From Berberis thunbergii (taxonomy: Eukaryota; Streptophyta; Magnoliopsida; Ranunculales; Berberidaceae), in contig QNQO01000527.1 in NCBI GenBank assembly GCA_003290165.1, positions 186,001 through 250,000 on the forward strand: 64,000 nt of DNA, given 5' to 3'. The notes beneath the pieces are model-generated. The model was not told the origin of the DNA. It saw only the letters and a list, made by a program, of their open reading frames with translations, and did no database searches. Below, piece after piece: positions 13,225 through 25,200 of the stretch (position 1 is the first letter of the stretch; every line of letters starts with the position of its first letter). The position numbers and the translations under genes are program-made.

Positions 13225-16200
13225 ATGCAAACATCAACACTCTTCGCTACCACTTGGAAGCCCACTCCATCGGCACCACCTCGAATCAGCGTGAAGTCAC
13301 AGTTGAAAGTAAGCAACAACCCAGTTGAAAAAATGGCAGCAGCAGCAGCACCAAAGTGGGCTCAGAAGACCATCTCTCTCCCTCCCCAAAAACGAGGTTG
13401 CCATCTCATCACCCCGAAGGTTTGAACACAAAATACCCCTATCTTTGTTTGGCTTTGATTGGTTGTAATATGGGTGTTTGAGATTTCAAACTAGTTCATT
13501 TCATTCAGCTGTGCTTTAGCTATGAAAGGTTTTGTTTGTGGTTCACATATTTCATGAATTGATTGGTGGGGTCATATTTTCTTTGCTTACTATTTATGTG
13601 TATCGAATTTTATGTTGTTGGTCTATATTTAATGCATCAAAGATGGGTTTTTATCGTTAAATGGCCAACTTTGTTTGTAATAATCTTTGTGAACATTGTG
13701 TATCAGATAGTGAAAGAAATTGGGGAAGACTTGTCAGGATTTAAATGTGGACTTGCACATTTCTTTTGTAAGTATTGAAATGTAGATAATTTTACAATCA
13801 TGGTGATACGTCGCACCATTCATCCTATAATCTGAGAGTCAATTATTCGTACAGTGCAGCATACAAGTGCTTCTCTGACTATAAATGAGAATTACGACTC
13901 AGATGTCCGCGCTGACACAGAGACTTTTCTTAACAAGATAGTTCCAGAGGTTTGTATCTTTTGCAATATTGTTGCTTTTATTTAACGAGTATAATGAGTT
14001 TGATAGAACTAACTCAAAATTTGTGATGCATTTTTTTTTTCAGGGACACTCTGCACCGTGGAAACATACTTTGGAAGGTTAGTGCAGGAATGATTGTGTA
14101 TATATTGTTAAGAAAATCATACTAAATGTTACCGTATATGGTAGGATGAATCTCAATGGTAGGATTGTCTTTCATTGCTTAGTGTCTACTGATGTTCCTT
14201 TTCTTTTTCTTCTTGCATGCTCATTAATGTCATTAAAACTATTTTTGGTGCTTTGGCATTGTGTGTTTTGTTCTTAGCAAGTCGTCAAAGTTGGCGGGGA
14301 GTTTGATTCTTCTGAATTATGTAGAATTGGGCTGGGATTGGGATCTCAATTTCTCTTTGAAAACTAATCCTAGGTGCATTTTATTTTACAGTTTTTAGCT
14401 CATCTTTTCTCTCTGTGTGGATTTCGGTGTACTTGGTTCGCATTTGCATTCAAATCCCATTTTAAAGGTCATTACCCACCATTTTCCTCCTTTGGTTTTC
14501 TAGATGCAATCTTGGAATAAAACCATTCACGATAATTGTTTTTCACTGAACAACAAACACCTTGAGATGAGAAAGGTCAAGTGGGTTATGTGAAGAAGAC
14601 GACTCCCTCCTCACTTAAATCCATTTATTAGTGATGGACTATATATAACGACACAATTACGAAGTGTCAGACATGTTAGCCAGAAATACTCAATACAAGA
14701 TACGCTAAGGGACACACTTATACATTTTAGTATTATTTACTTTTCTGCAATACGTTTTGAACTATTAGTTGTATTCATTCACTTGTTGTATATGTTGTTA
14801 CTCCCATGTAGTACTAACTTTCCATAATATGCTTGTAACATTGTTATAGAATTGAAACTTTTAAAAGATATGTGGAAAAAAAAGTTATCATCTAGGTTTG
14901 GAGTCTCCAATGGGAGTATCCGTGAGTGCGGAGTGTCTAATGAGTATCTGACAATGACATGATACTTGTCGACAATTTTTTTTTGTAGAAATAGAGTCTC
15001 GTTATATAGGTACTATATGACTTTGTGATCGATCACTTTTCATGATGGTGAATCCAACGTGTTGCACTCTCATGCTGAAATCATAGGGATTTAGATTTGA
15101 ATCAAAATGGGTTGGATGGACCAGGTGGAGGAACTCAACAAACTTAAGGTTGACTACTCTATATCACAAAACTAAAAAGTCATCTATGAAAGGCCCAACC
15201 CATGATTGGTAAAACAGGATCGTGGCCATACAGAAAAAGACACTTGCAATTTTATACTCCTGTAAACTGATCCATGTTACTTACTCCCTACATTGATGAC
15301 CTATAGATGTAGGATATAAGATATAAGAAGGGTTATGCTGCTATGTGTAGGGGAAAAAGCCCAACCACGGATGAGAAGATATATAGATATGGGAATTTCT
15401 ACAGGAACTTGATCATGATAATCTGACGTGCGGAAGTAAATGATAAATTGAATAAATGACTAATGAGTTGTGTAGTTGCCGGAAAATGTTGTAGTAGTAG
15501 TTTCATGAGAGAAAAGAAATAGGCAAGTGTCTTAAACCAAAATGGAAAAAATTATTCGCCTTAGCCCACATCTCAAAAGGGAAGAAATTATTCATCTAAG
15601 CTCACACTCTCAAAAGGGGACCCCACCATTTCTTCTCATTCACTTTTGGAAACTATTGAACTCTTTCCTTTATGTATGATTGAGGAGCTAATTAATTAGT
15701 TAGATGAGGCATTGAAGAATCCAAGAGAGTTGGAGGGCATACCTACAAACCTTTTACGTGGTAGAATATTTTACCCCAATGTATGGAACATTGTAGTCAA
15801 GGCGACCTCTTAGGCCCGCATGAGGCATGGAAATCCCCCTCAAAGTGAGGCAATGCGGTGTGGTGAAATAAGGCGCCTGCCTTTATGCGCCTCAGTCCGC
15901 CTAGCGTCTCGGGCATATTTACATGGTTATTCCATTATATTTAAATTTATATATTCACAAGTAATATTTTACATATTATAAATAAAATTTACATTACCTG
16001 GCTGTAAATATTACAGCCAAAGCTCATTTTCTATTATTAGATAGCCATTAGGGTTTGAGACTTTGATTCATTAGAGATTGAAAGAGTCTTGCTAATGTCA
16101 AGCTGAAGGTCAAGATTCAGATCTTCCCTTCAAATCAGGTATTCATCTCCTTATTTTCTTTTTCTCCTCTCTTCCTTTCATCTTTTCTCTTATGTGTTTT

Positions 16201-19200
16201 CAGTTTTTTATTTTCTTTCTCCTCTCCTCTCCTTGCCTTCCTTCCATCGTCTTCCTCTCCCGACAACAACCTCTTCGCCCCTTCATCTTCTTCCTTTCCC
16301 ACGACCCACTTTTTTTCTCTTTTCCCTCTGTCTTCTTCCTCTTCATCTTCGCCCCTTCATCTTTTTCCTCTTCCTACACCAACTTTTATAGTCTTGCTGC
16401 GTTTTAAGTTTTTTTTCTACAGTTTTCATCTCTTTTTCCACCATCTCCTATTCTTTTTCCTATTTTGCAACCTTCTTTGTTATGTAAGCACTTATTATTT
16501 ATTTGCTAATTGCTATGTAAATATGTAATTATGCAATTTTAAGTACTTGAAATGGATGTTGAATTGAACAAAGATATTGGATGGCGATATGGTCAGTTAA
16601 AGAACATTGTTTGTAAATTTTGTGGGAAGGTCATAACGGCTGGAATATATAGTTACAAACAACATTTGGCTCATGTGGGCACAATGTAGCCAAGTGTACT
16701 AAAGTTCCAGACAAAGTGAAAGAGTTGGTACAGAATTATATGCAAGAAAATAATGCAACTTCATATAGGCACTCTTCATCTAATGACGTGTATTTGGATG
16801 ATGACGATCTTATGAGAGACTCCAATGAGTTTAGGGTTGAGATCAATTATGGAATAGTCTAAAAAATAGAGTGGGATTTTCAACAAATTCTAGTCAATCA
16901 CGAAAAAGAGGTGCAATTAATGCATTTTTTTAAGAAAAGAACAAGCTGTGAATTAGGGATGGCAGTGGGGCGGATTTTCACGGATATCCGCCCCACTCGC
17001 CCTGTTTGGGGCGGATTTGGTAAAGGGTTTTTGGATCCTGGGCAGATACAAATTTTTAATCTGTATCCGTTTATTAATCGGGGCGGATACGGATTTAGCC
17101 ATATCCGTCTCGCAGATATCCGTTTAGGTATTGATATTACAAAATTACCCTTGACTTAAAAGCAAAAAAACAAGCACCCTATAAAAAGTGAAGAGAGAAA
17201 AAAACCTCACTCGGTCTCCTCTCCATCTCTGTCTCGGTCTCGGTCTCCTCTCCACCTCGGCCAAAGACCAACAAGCCTCTCTCGGCCGCCATCGTCTCTT
17301 TCTCTGCGTTGTCTCGGTCTCCTTTCCATCTCGGCCCAAAATCAACGGGCAACAAACCTCTCTCCATCTCCGCCGCGTCGTTCTTCTTAAAAAAAAATTG
17401 ATCTCAGATCTGACAGCGAAAATATGATCTCAGCGAAGGCGGAGGGATGACCACGGACCACCCTTCTCTCTCACAGCGAAGGCCGAAGGGTCGTCCCTTC
17501 GTCTCCTTTTCACGGACACTCGAAGGTCGTCTCCATCGTGGTCTTCTCTCCATCTCTCTGTCGGCCGCCTTCCTCTCTCCTCCCCTCCCTTCCCTAGCTT
17601 CAAGATACAGATCTAAGTTATATCAGATCTAAAATCTGATTTTAGAGATTGATTTTTTTTTTTTGTAATTTTTTTGTATGGTTTTTTGTATGGATTCTTT
17701 GTAATTTTGTGTTAATGATAATGAAGTATATTCCCTATAATTTTTGTTATAATTTTGTGCGGATTGGCGGGCCGGGGCAGATATCCGCCCATCCGCACGG
17801 GGCGGTTACGGATTTTAATTAAAATTGTAAACAGATTGGCAGGGCGGATTGGGGGATCCGTTATTCCTAACGAATCGGGGATGGATTTGCTCAAATCCGC
17901 CCCGTTGCCATCCCTACTATGAATAAACATTGAAAGGGAAAACTTAAGCAAACTAAAATTGATAATAGAGTTAAGAAATATCAAAGAGAGAAAACATGTC
18001 AATACATTGCTTGGTGGTTTTATCAAGCTGGCATTTATTTAATGTTGCACGCTTTCTTAGTTTTTAGAAAATGATTGAAGAAATCAGAGAGTTTGGAAAT
18101 GTATGAAAGCTCCAAGCTACCATGAGTTGAGGGTGCCACTCTTAAAGAAAGAAGTTGATTATATTGAAAACTTGATGAAAAGTCATGAGGAGGAATGGGT
18201 TAAATATGGATGTTCGATCATGTCGGATGATTGGACGGATAGAAAATATAAGACTTTAATCAATTTTTTGTGAGTTCTCCGCAAATGTTAATTTATATGA
18301 AATCAATTGACGCCTCATCATATTTCAAGACTAGAGAAAAATTGTTTGAGTTACTTGATGGATTTGTAGAAAAGGTTGGAGAAAATAATGTTGTACAAGT
18401 CATAATTGACAATGCAGTTTAGTGACAAGAAATTTATAATTTATAATATATAATTTTATACATGTTGCATATTTGTGTTTATTATATTATAAATGTAAAT
18501 AATATGTTAACAATTAACATTCAAAGCTCAAAAGGTAGATTGTTGGAGGCTAAACGCCCAAATTTGTTTGGACACCTATGCTTCTCATTGCATTGATTTA
18601 ATGCTAGAGGATATTTGGATGATGATGAAGATGTACAAGTTGATCAAGATGGCAGTTGCATTGAAGGATATATCTACAACCATAGTGGTGTTCTAAATTT
18701 GAGCGGCAATTCACAAAGCAAAAAGAGTTGCTTAGGCATGCAAAAACTGGATTTGTTGCATCATTTCTCACTTTACAAAACTTGTATAATCATAGGCAGG
18801 CCTTGAGGCACATGTTCAATGATGAGAAGTGGAGGTCAAGTAAATGGGTGAAGTGAATTGAAAGGGTGCAAAAGCACAGTATTGGCACATGCATTTTGAA
18901 ATGGAATCACCTACACTCTGAAGATAATAGCCCCCTTCATGCCAACGGTAGCCTGGTTAGTTAGCTAAGTCTTTGGTGGTTTGACCCTCATGTCTTGAGT
19001 TTGATACCCACTAGTGGCACACTCGCTTTTCAAAAAAAAATCTACCTTGGTTTGTGTGCTGAGATTGGTTGATGGTGGGTATATATGTGAGGCTATTGAT
19101 AGGGCAAATGACGTCATTAAGGTTTCATTTAAGTATAGTCAAAAGCTTGAAAACCATTATGCCCATCATGATACAATTGATCCTATTTCGTTGTCTGACA

Positions 19201-22200
19201 TTGATAAAAGCAATGAGTGGTTAATTGGGAAGATGCAGGAGGAAATAAATGCAGAGGATGAATGGGTATTTCTTAATGATACATTGACTTTGATTCAATA
19301 TGCACAAGCTGCTAGAGTTGCTGAAGGATTATCACGAACACGTAGAAGTCCTAGAAATAGTACAACTCGAACAACTTACTCAAGAAGAGGCTCTCTTGCA
19401 TCTGCATCTACACCTACGCCATTGCGATTGTTGGATTTAGCGGAAGACATGGTTGATTTAGAAGATGATGAAATTTTGAAGTAGATGTTGAAGGGATTGC
19501 AGAAAATGTTGATCAAGAATTGGGTCATGAAGAGGAGGATGAGTGAAATAGTGACAAATGAGAATTGTGAACTTTTTTTTTTGAAAATTTTGTGATCTGG
19601 TTTACATTATGCTTTGATGATTTTGTTGCTAATTTTTTTTTAATAATTTAGTAGATGTTTGCAAATTACTTGATCCTTATGTAGTGCATTTTTCGCTACG
19701 CTGTGTAACTTTATTATGTTTTCGTTTCGATTCTAGGCAGTTGTATGGCTTTTTTTACATATATGTCAAAATGATGAAATGATGATGTATGTTTTTATGC
19801 TGATATCAAGGATGCACAGATACGGACACGCGTGTCGTGTCGGACACGAACATGACACGCCGACTCGATAGTTTTTCAAAAATTAGGACTCGGGGACACG
19901 TCATACTATTTTTATTAAGTCATAAATATAAATAATAATCTAATAAAGTGTCTTCTTAGAGTGTCTTGAAGATGACACTGTTGCAAGAAAAAATTAAAGT
20001 AGAGAAGAAGTAGAGGAGAGAATAAGCAAATTAGAGAAAAATAAGAAGCATAGACTACCTCTATGTTTTAGTGGCATTTTACCCTATTTATCTTAAATCT
20101 TAATTGAAATAGTCATTCATTTCAATAAATCAACAACCATTATATTACATGGTTATTTGCAAACATCTAAAAGTAAAAAATAAAACAAAGTTGGTTTTTG
20201 AGTCTCGATTGTGCCCTAACCAAGTTTCAGGTGTATCGGAGGCGTATCCGACACGTTGACCACACTGACCATGTGTTTGACACCTGCTGACACGTTGACC
20301 AAGTGTCTGGTGCGTCATGCGTGTTAGAAATGTGTCGAGCATGTGTCGGGTGTCGGACATGGATACAAGTTTTCGAAGAGTCTGTGCTTCCTTGGCTGAT
20401 ATCTTCCATTTTTTTATAAAAAAATTGTTAAGACTGCCTCACGTCACTGAGGCGTGCACATTTCCTTGTGCCTCATGCCTCATACGTTTTCAAGTTTGTG
20501 CGCCTCGCCTCTACCTTAACTACAATGGTATGGAAATACAAAAGAAGCACATAAGCTTGTTGAAAGTTTACTAAAATAAAAGTTATTGTTGAAGAGCTAA
20601 AATTTTCTCACATATATACGCATGCTCTTAACTAGAATCTCGAATAAAATTGGTTGGATAATGAGTCTATCATCTTCATTCTTGTCTATGCTGTTGTCTG
20701 GGGTGCAAAGTGGGATGAAGTGTTGGTAGTCGCTTTGAGAGCCTCTGGAGTTGCAACGAAGTTGATGTGTTACTATTATTATTTTATTATATTTTATTGT
20801 TGCATTCTTTCCTTTAATTTAGCAGAGAATAGAAGAAAAATTAATGACAACTTAGAAAAGGAGGTGGTGACTGAAGAAGAGGAAAAAGGTGGAGGAGAAC
20901 TTAAAAAGAAGATGGATAAAGGAAGAGTTCCGCATGAAGAGGAGTTCAAAGTTTGGGAAGCAAAATGAAGGAAGAAATCACACCTAACCTAATTGATCGA
21001 GTTGAGCAGAGGAACAAAATCGCAGTCTCAAACATGTGAGAAGCAAATCGAGGTTTAGGGCTTTTTGAAACTATAAGATATTTATATTAAAAGTTATTAG
21101 ATTTACTAAAAGATTTAAGTAAATGTTAACTATTTATTAAATTAATTAGGCCATTTATCACCTCAACTGAAGCGTAGCACTGTGTTAGTATGAGGCAGAA
21201 AAACTATGTTGGGGCATAAAATTTTCGAATCAAAGCGTCTAAGCCCGAAATTGATGTCACGGACATTACCACGTTGCAACAAAGCTTTAGACAACTTAGA
21301 TTCTCATATGAAAATTGTGTCTAACACAAAATGTAGTTTTTTTTTCCTTCTTTTTATTTTTTCTATCCCTTAACCCCTCCCACCCCCGATGCTATCGACA
21401 GGGTTTGAAATTTTCTAACACGAGTAAGCATGTGCTTGAATAAAGTCTCAAATCAAATTAATTGGATTAAAAGTCCATCAATTAGCTTGATATGAGGAAC
21501 TCTGTATTTTAATTCTTGTGAATTTTCTCAGTTCCGACTGCATACAAGAAAATGAAAAAAACTTAAATCTTTTGTCCAAACTAGAGTAGTTAATCTGATT
21601 TTCTGGGAGAAATATATGACTCTTGTGGACGTGGATGATTTATAATGTACTTCACCTTGGCCTTTAAGGTTCCTTTAGGTGGCAATAAGGGTTGAAGGAA
21701 CCAAGGGTGATCATCTGAGAGGACTTCTTTGGAAACCCAAGGTCCCATATCTCTACTATCTATAAAGCGAAGATCCCTTTGAGTAACTACCTCACATTAT
21801 GGACAATTTAGACCTCAGTTTACTTTAAAAATAATTTAGTTTGATTTTAACTTTTAGGGGCATTAAAGACTTTATCAATTTATTCAACTTCTTACAGTTT
21901 TGAATGTTGAATATTTTAAATTAATAACTACCCACTACTCAAACCCACTATCAAAGTTGTTTTAATTATTAGCAAAACAAGAATTATGTCACTTTGTTCA
22001 TAAAAAAAAGAGGAAAATTATTTCATTTAATTGAATATAAGTTTATTTCTTTTTCAAATCCCCATCTTTGATTTATGAAACTACAAGATGTCTTCATCTA
22101 TGATGTTATAAACTAAAGAAAAATTGTGTGGGCTATAATGTTGAAGAAACAATCATCAAACAATTTTTTTTTTTAAATGTAAAATGAAAATGAAAAATCT

Positions 22201-25200
22201 GTATATCGAACTTTATTCCGACCACTTCGATTGCTTTATTATATATACTGTGTTTTCCAATATTGTTCGCTCCATTATGGCAACGTTAATTCCTTGAAGT
22301 GACCAGCAGGGGACTTATTGATGACAATTGCCAAGGAAGCAGTGGACAATAATGTTTGAATCCAACTTCTCCACTATATGTTAAAGCCAAAAGAGGTGAG
22401 CATGTTCTGAAGATAACCCCACAAGACAAAACCAAAAGGTTTGTATAAGTCAACTTTTAACATAACCCCTGGTCTGTGCTATCTAATTTTGGAATCAATG
22501 GTCTCATTAGCAATAAGGACCCGATCCACCAATTGTCTATCACCAATTCTAGCAAATTGGAAGGGAGAGCACAGTTGAGCCTGATGGAAAGCACCGTAGA
22601 GATCATTTTCTACACCGGGAAAGAAGGCTCATAAGCCTGAAATCCACAATGGAGGTGGGCTCTTTGATTTTGGGGATCAGAGAGATAATTGTGGTGTTCA
22701 ATCTCCACTCAAGGAGCTTGTTGTTAATGTCCACCACCTTCCCAATATCACATTGCATAAATTCTCTCATTTGTGATTGTCCAACGCCGTTAAGATACCC
22801 TAGAGCTACCTTCTGCTGCAATCAGCCGTATCTCTGCCCCAAGTGTCTTTGATGATATTGAATCAATGTCATGAAGGTTTGTCTCCTGGATCAAGGAAAT
22901 TTGGGGCTTGTGCTTATAAACTAAACACTTAAGAGACCTGGTCTTCGCTCAACAAACCCTAAACCTCTACAATTCTATTACAGGATTCATCTCCCAATCT
23001 CCAGTGAGGACACATCGTCCTCACAAGAAATTTCACTAACTCCGGTAGTATTGTGAGTTGTCGAAGGCTCAATATTATGGTGGATGATAATACTTTTGAG
23101 TTTTGACGCACACGCGGAGTGGGCGAGAGAGAATTGGGGAGTGTATTGAGCACGTGACTAAGTTTGTGGGAGGAGGGTGGTAGAAGTGGTGTATATGTGC
23201 CCTTACAATTAGTTTTTCATTATTTAATTAGTAGCTATTATTAAGTTAAAATTTTTCTCCTTCCTTGATTTAGTAAACCCCTATGCGTGTTCAAAATAAA
23301 ATAGTCTAGGGATGAGAGGTTTTTTTCCGTTAAAAGTATTATCCAATGACTATTTTAATCCATATTATTTTTGTTTGGATTTTTCTTCCACCAGCATCTA
23401 TGAAGCAATCGATCCAAGATGGTTTTCTGAATAGCTGGTAACTTGCTCGTGATATAGATGTTATAATATGTAAATATGTACATCAGGAAAAAAAAAAGCA
23501 ATTCATCAGATAAAAGGATTATATGAATGGAAATGAAAAATGAATGATTAAAATATACCGCAAAGTCTTACATAAATCTTATCAAATCTGGTGATATATA
23601 CATCTAGAGGTCTAAGAAAAGAAGATCCTTTATCCCTTTTCTTGTTCTCTCTAGCTGCTGAAGGCTTGGCTGATCTTATTGCAAATTCTCAACAACTAGG
23701 TTTCATCAATTGCTTCTATTCCTATTCATTTAATGCCCCTTTGTGTGATGCCAGCCTCAGTGGCATCTAGAATTGAAAAATGCATTAGGAATTTCCTTTG
23801 GGTCACATCTTCGTCTTCGAAGAAGTATCACCTGCTGAATTGGAAGAGAGTTTGCCAACTAAAAATGCAAACGTGGCTTAGGAATTAAAATAACTAGGGA
23901 GTTTGACAAAGCTCTCCTTTTGTTGAAGTGGATTTTGAGATTTGGGGGATTGAAACTAATTCTCTTTGGAGACAGCTATTTGCAGATAAGTATGGGGTTT
24001 CCCAACTTGACTGTTCATCTTGAACCAACTAATTCCTATGGTATCTCTCTGTTGAGACGTATTATGAAGCTGAAAGGGTGTGTTCAAGATTATATTTCCT
24101 TTGAAGCCAATAAAGGAGATAGAGTAAAACTTTTGGGAACAGCAGTGGGTACGAGACATGAACCTGAAATCAACTGTCCCTTCTATCTACAATGCTTCTA
24201 GCAACAAAGATAGGGGTTGTCAAATAGTTTTGGAATTTTAGTTCTCAAAGCTGGAAATTCCAGCTGAGAAGAAATCTTGATTATTGGGAGACCCCACAGA
24301 TGACTCAACTGCTTGTTATGACAGGTCAGATATCTTTAAATGAAGAGGAAGATAAATGGAGCTGGAAGATATTGTTTTTTTTACTGTCATAAAATGGTAT
24401 GGAATCCTGGCCCCTGATAGTTATATTTCTTCCACTGATCAAAGGGTTTGCCACCTTTATTCTTTCATTTGGATGAAAGATATCCTTGCTAGGGCAACCT
24501 TTCTTATGTGAACAGATCTCCATGGCCACATCCTTACTGTTTGACCGCAATGCAGAATCTATTGATCATATTCTTATTTATTGCTCCCAGACATCAGTTG
24601 TGGGCCATTGCTTTATTTGAGTTCCATGTGCAAGCTCCCTTTGCTCCTTCATTACTGGAAGGGGTAGAACATTGGAATTTCTCTATCCACCTCACCTTCT
24701 AATTTAGCCCCCTTTGGAAAATGGGTTTGGGAGAGATTGATTCATGCGTTTGTGTGGGTGTTATGGAGGGAGAGAAATGTCAAAATCTTTATAGATAAAA
24801 GCAAAGCAGTTGATCAGTTTTGGATAGACATCAAAGTGACCCTTTGGCTTTGGGCTTGTAACTAGGACAAATATAGGGATGTTCAGTTTACTTCTTGTAT
24901 GTTTAATTGTGTTTCATGTTTGTGGTGCTTAGCACTTAGCAGGCCTTTTGTTACTGGCCCACCTCCCTTTTGTATCTATCAATGTTAATAAATATATATA
25001 CGCAAAGTTGTTTTGTTGATAAAAAATATTAAAAATTGTAAGGGCACAAATGTGTAATTAGAATTTTGAGAGAGAATTTGTTGAAAAGAAAATGCCTGTA
25101 GGGATTTGTATTACAAGCCCTAATTTGATGTATGATTAAATTTAGTTTGATAAATATCTCGTTTCTTGCTTTTATGAAACAAATCCTATCACAATAATAA

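Larger units (their letters stand above)
16552..19484 (+). pseudogene. hAT transposase pseudogene (BED finger, DUF659)
   Basis: The ATG at 16552 opens a BED-type zinc finger with [14 protein letters not shown] followed by YSYKQHLAH, ended by a TAG within 45 codons. After the MITE at 16954-17916, DUF659-like blocks follow in shifting frames: ARWWYQAG then, near 18180-18270, [20 protein letters not shown], and [20 protein letters not shown] near 18340-18400. The C-terminal part (about 19045-19484) includes [20 protein letters not shown]. The frame is broken by stops, frameshifts and insertions, so it cannot make an active transposase. It is the internal gene of the hAT element around it. Confidence 0.82.
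15789..20527 (+). mobile_element. hAT transposon, 4.7 kb, with defective transposase and nested insertions
   Basis: The 8-bp target duplication GTATGGAA flanks the element exactly (15781-15788 and 20528-20535). Its terminal inverted repeats are CATTGTAGTCAAGGCG on the left and, reading inward from the right, CATTGTAGTTAAGGTAGAGG. Inside is a BED-finger/DUF659-type hAT transposase relic (16552-19484). Two hAT MITEs and one SINE-like sequence have inserted into it. The whole nest sits in intron 4 of the YjbQ-family gene. Confidence 0.88.

Noticed and set aside
20654..20968. 104-codon frame with an acidic/basic tail
   Set aside because: There is no family similarity, no splice context, and it lies in a transposon-rich intron. 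It is kept only as a note.
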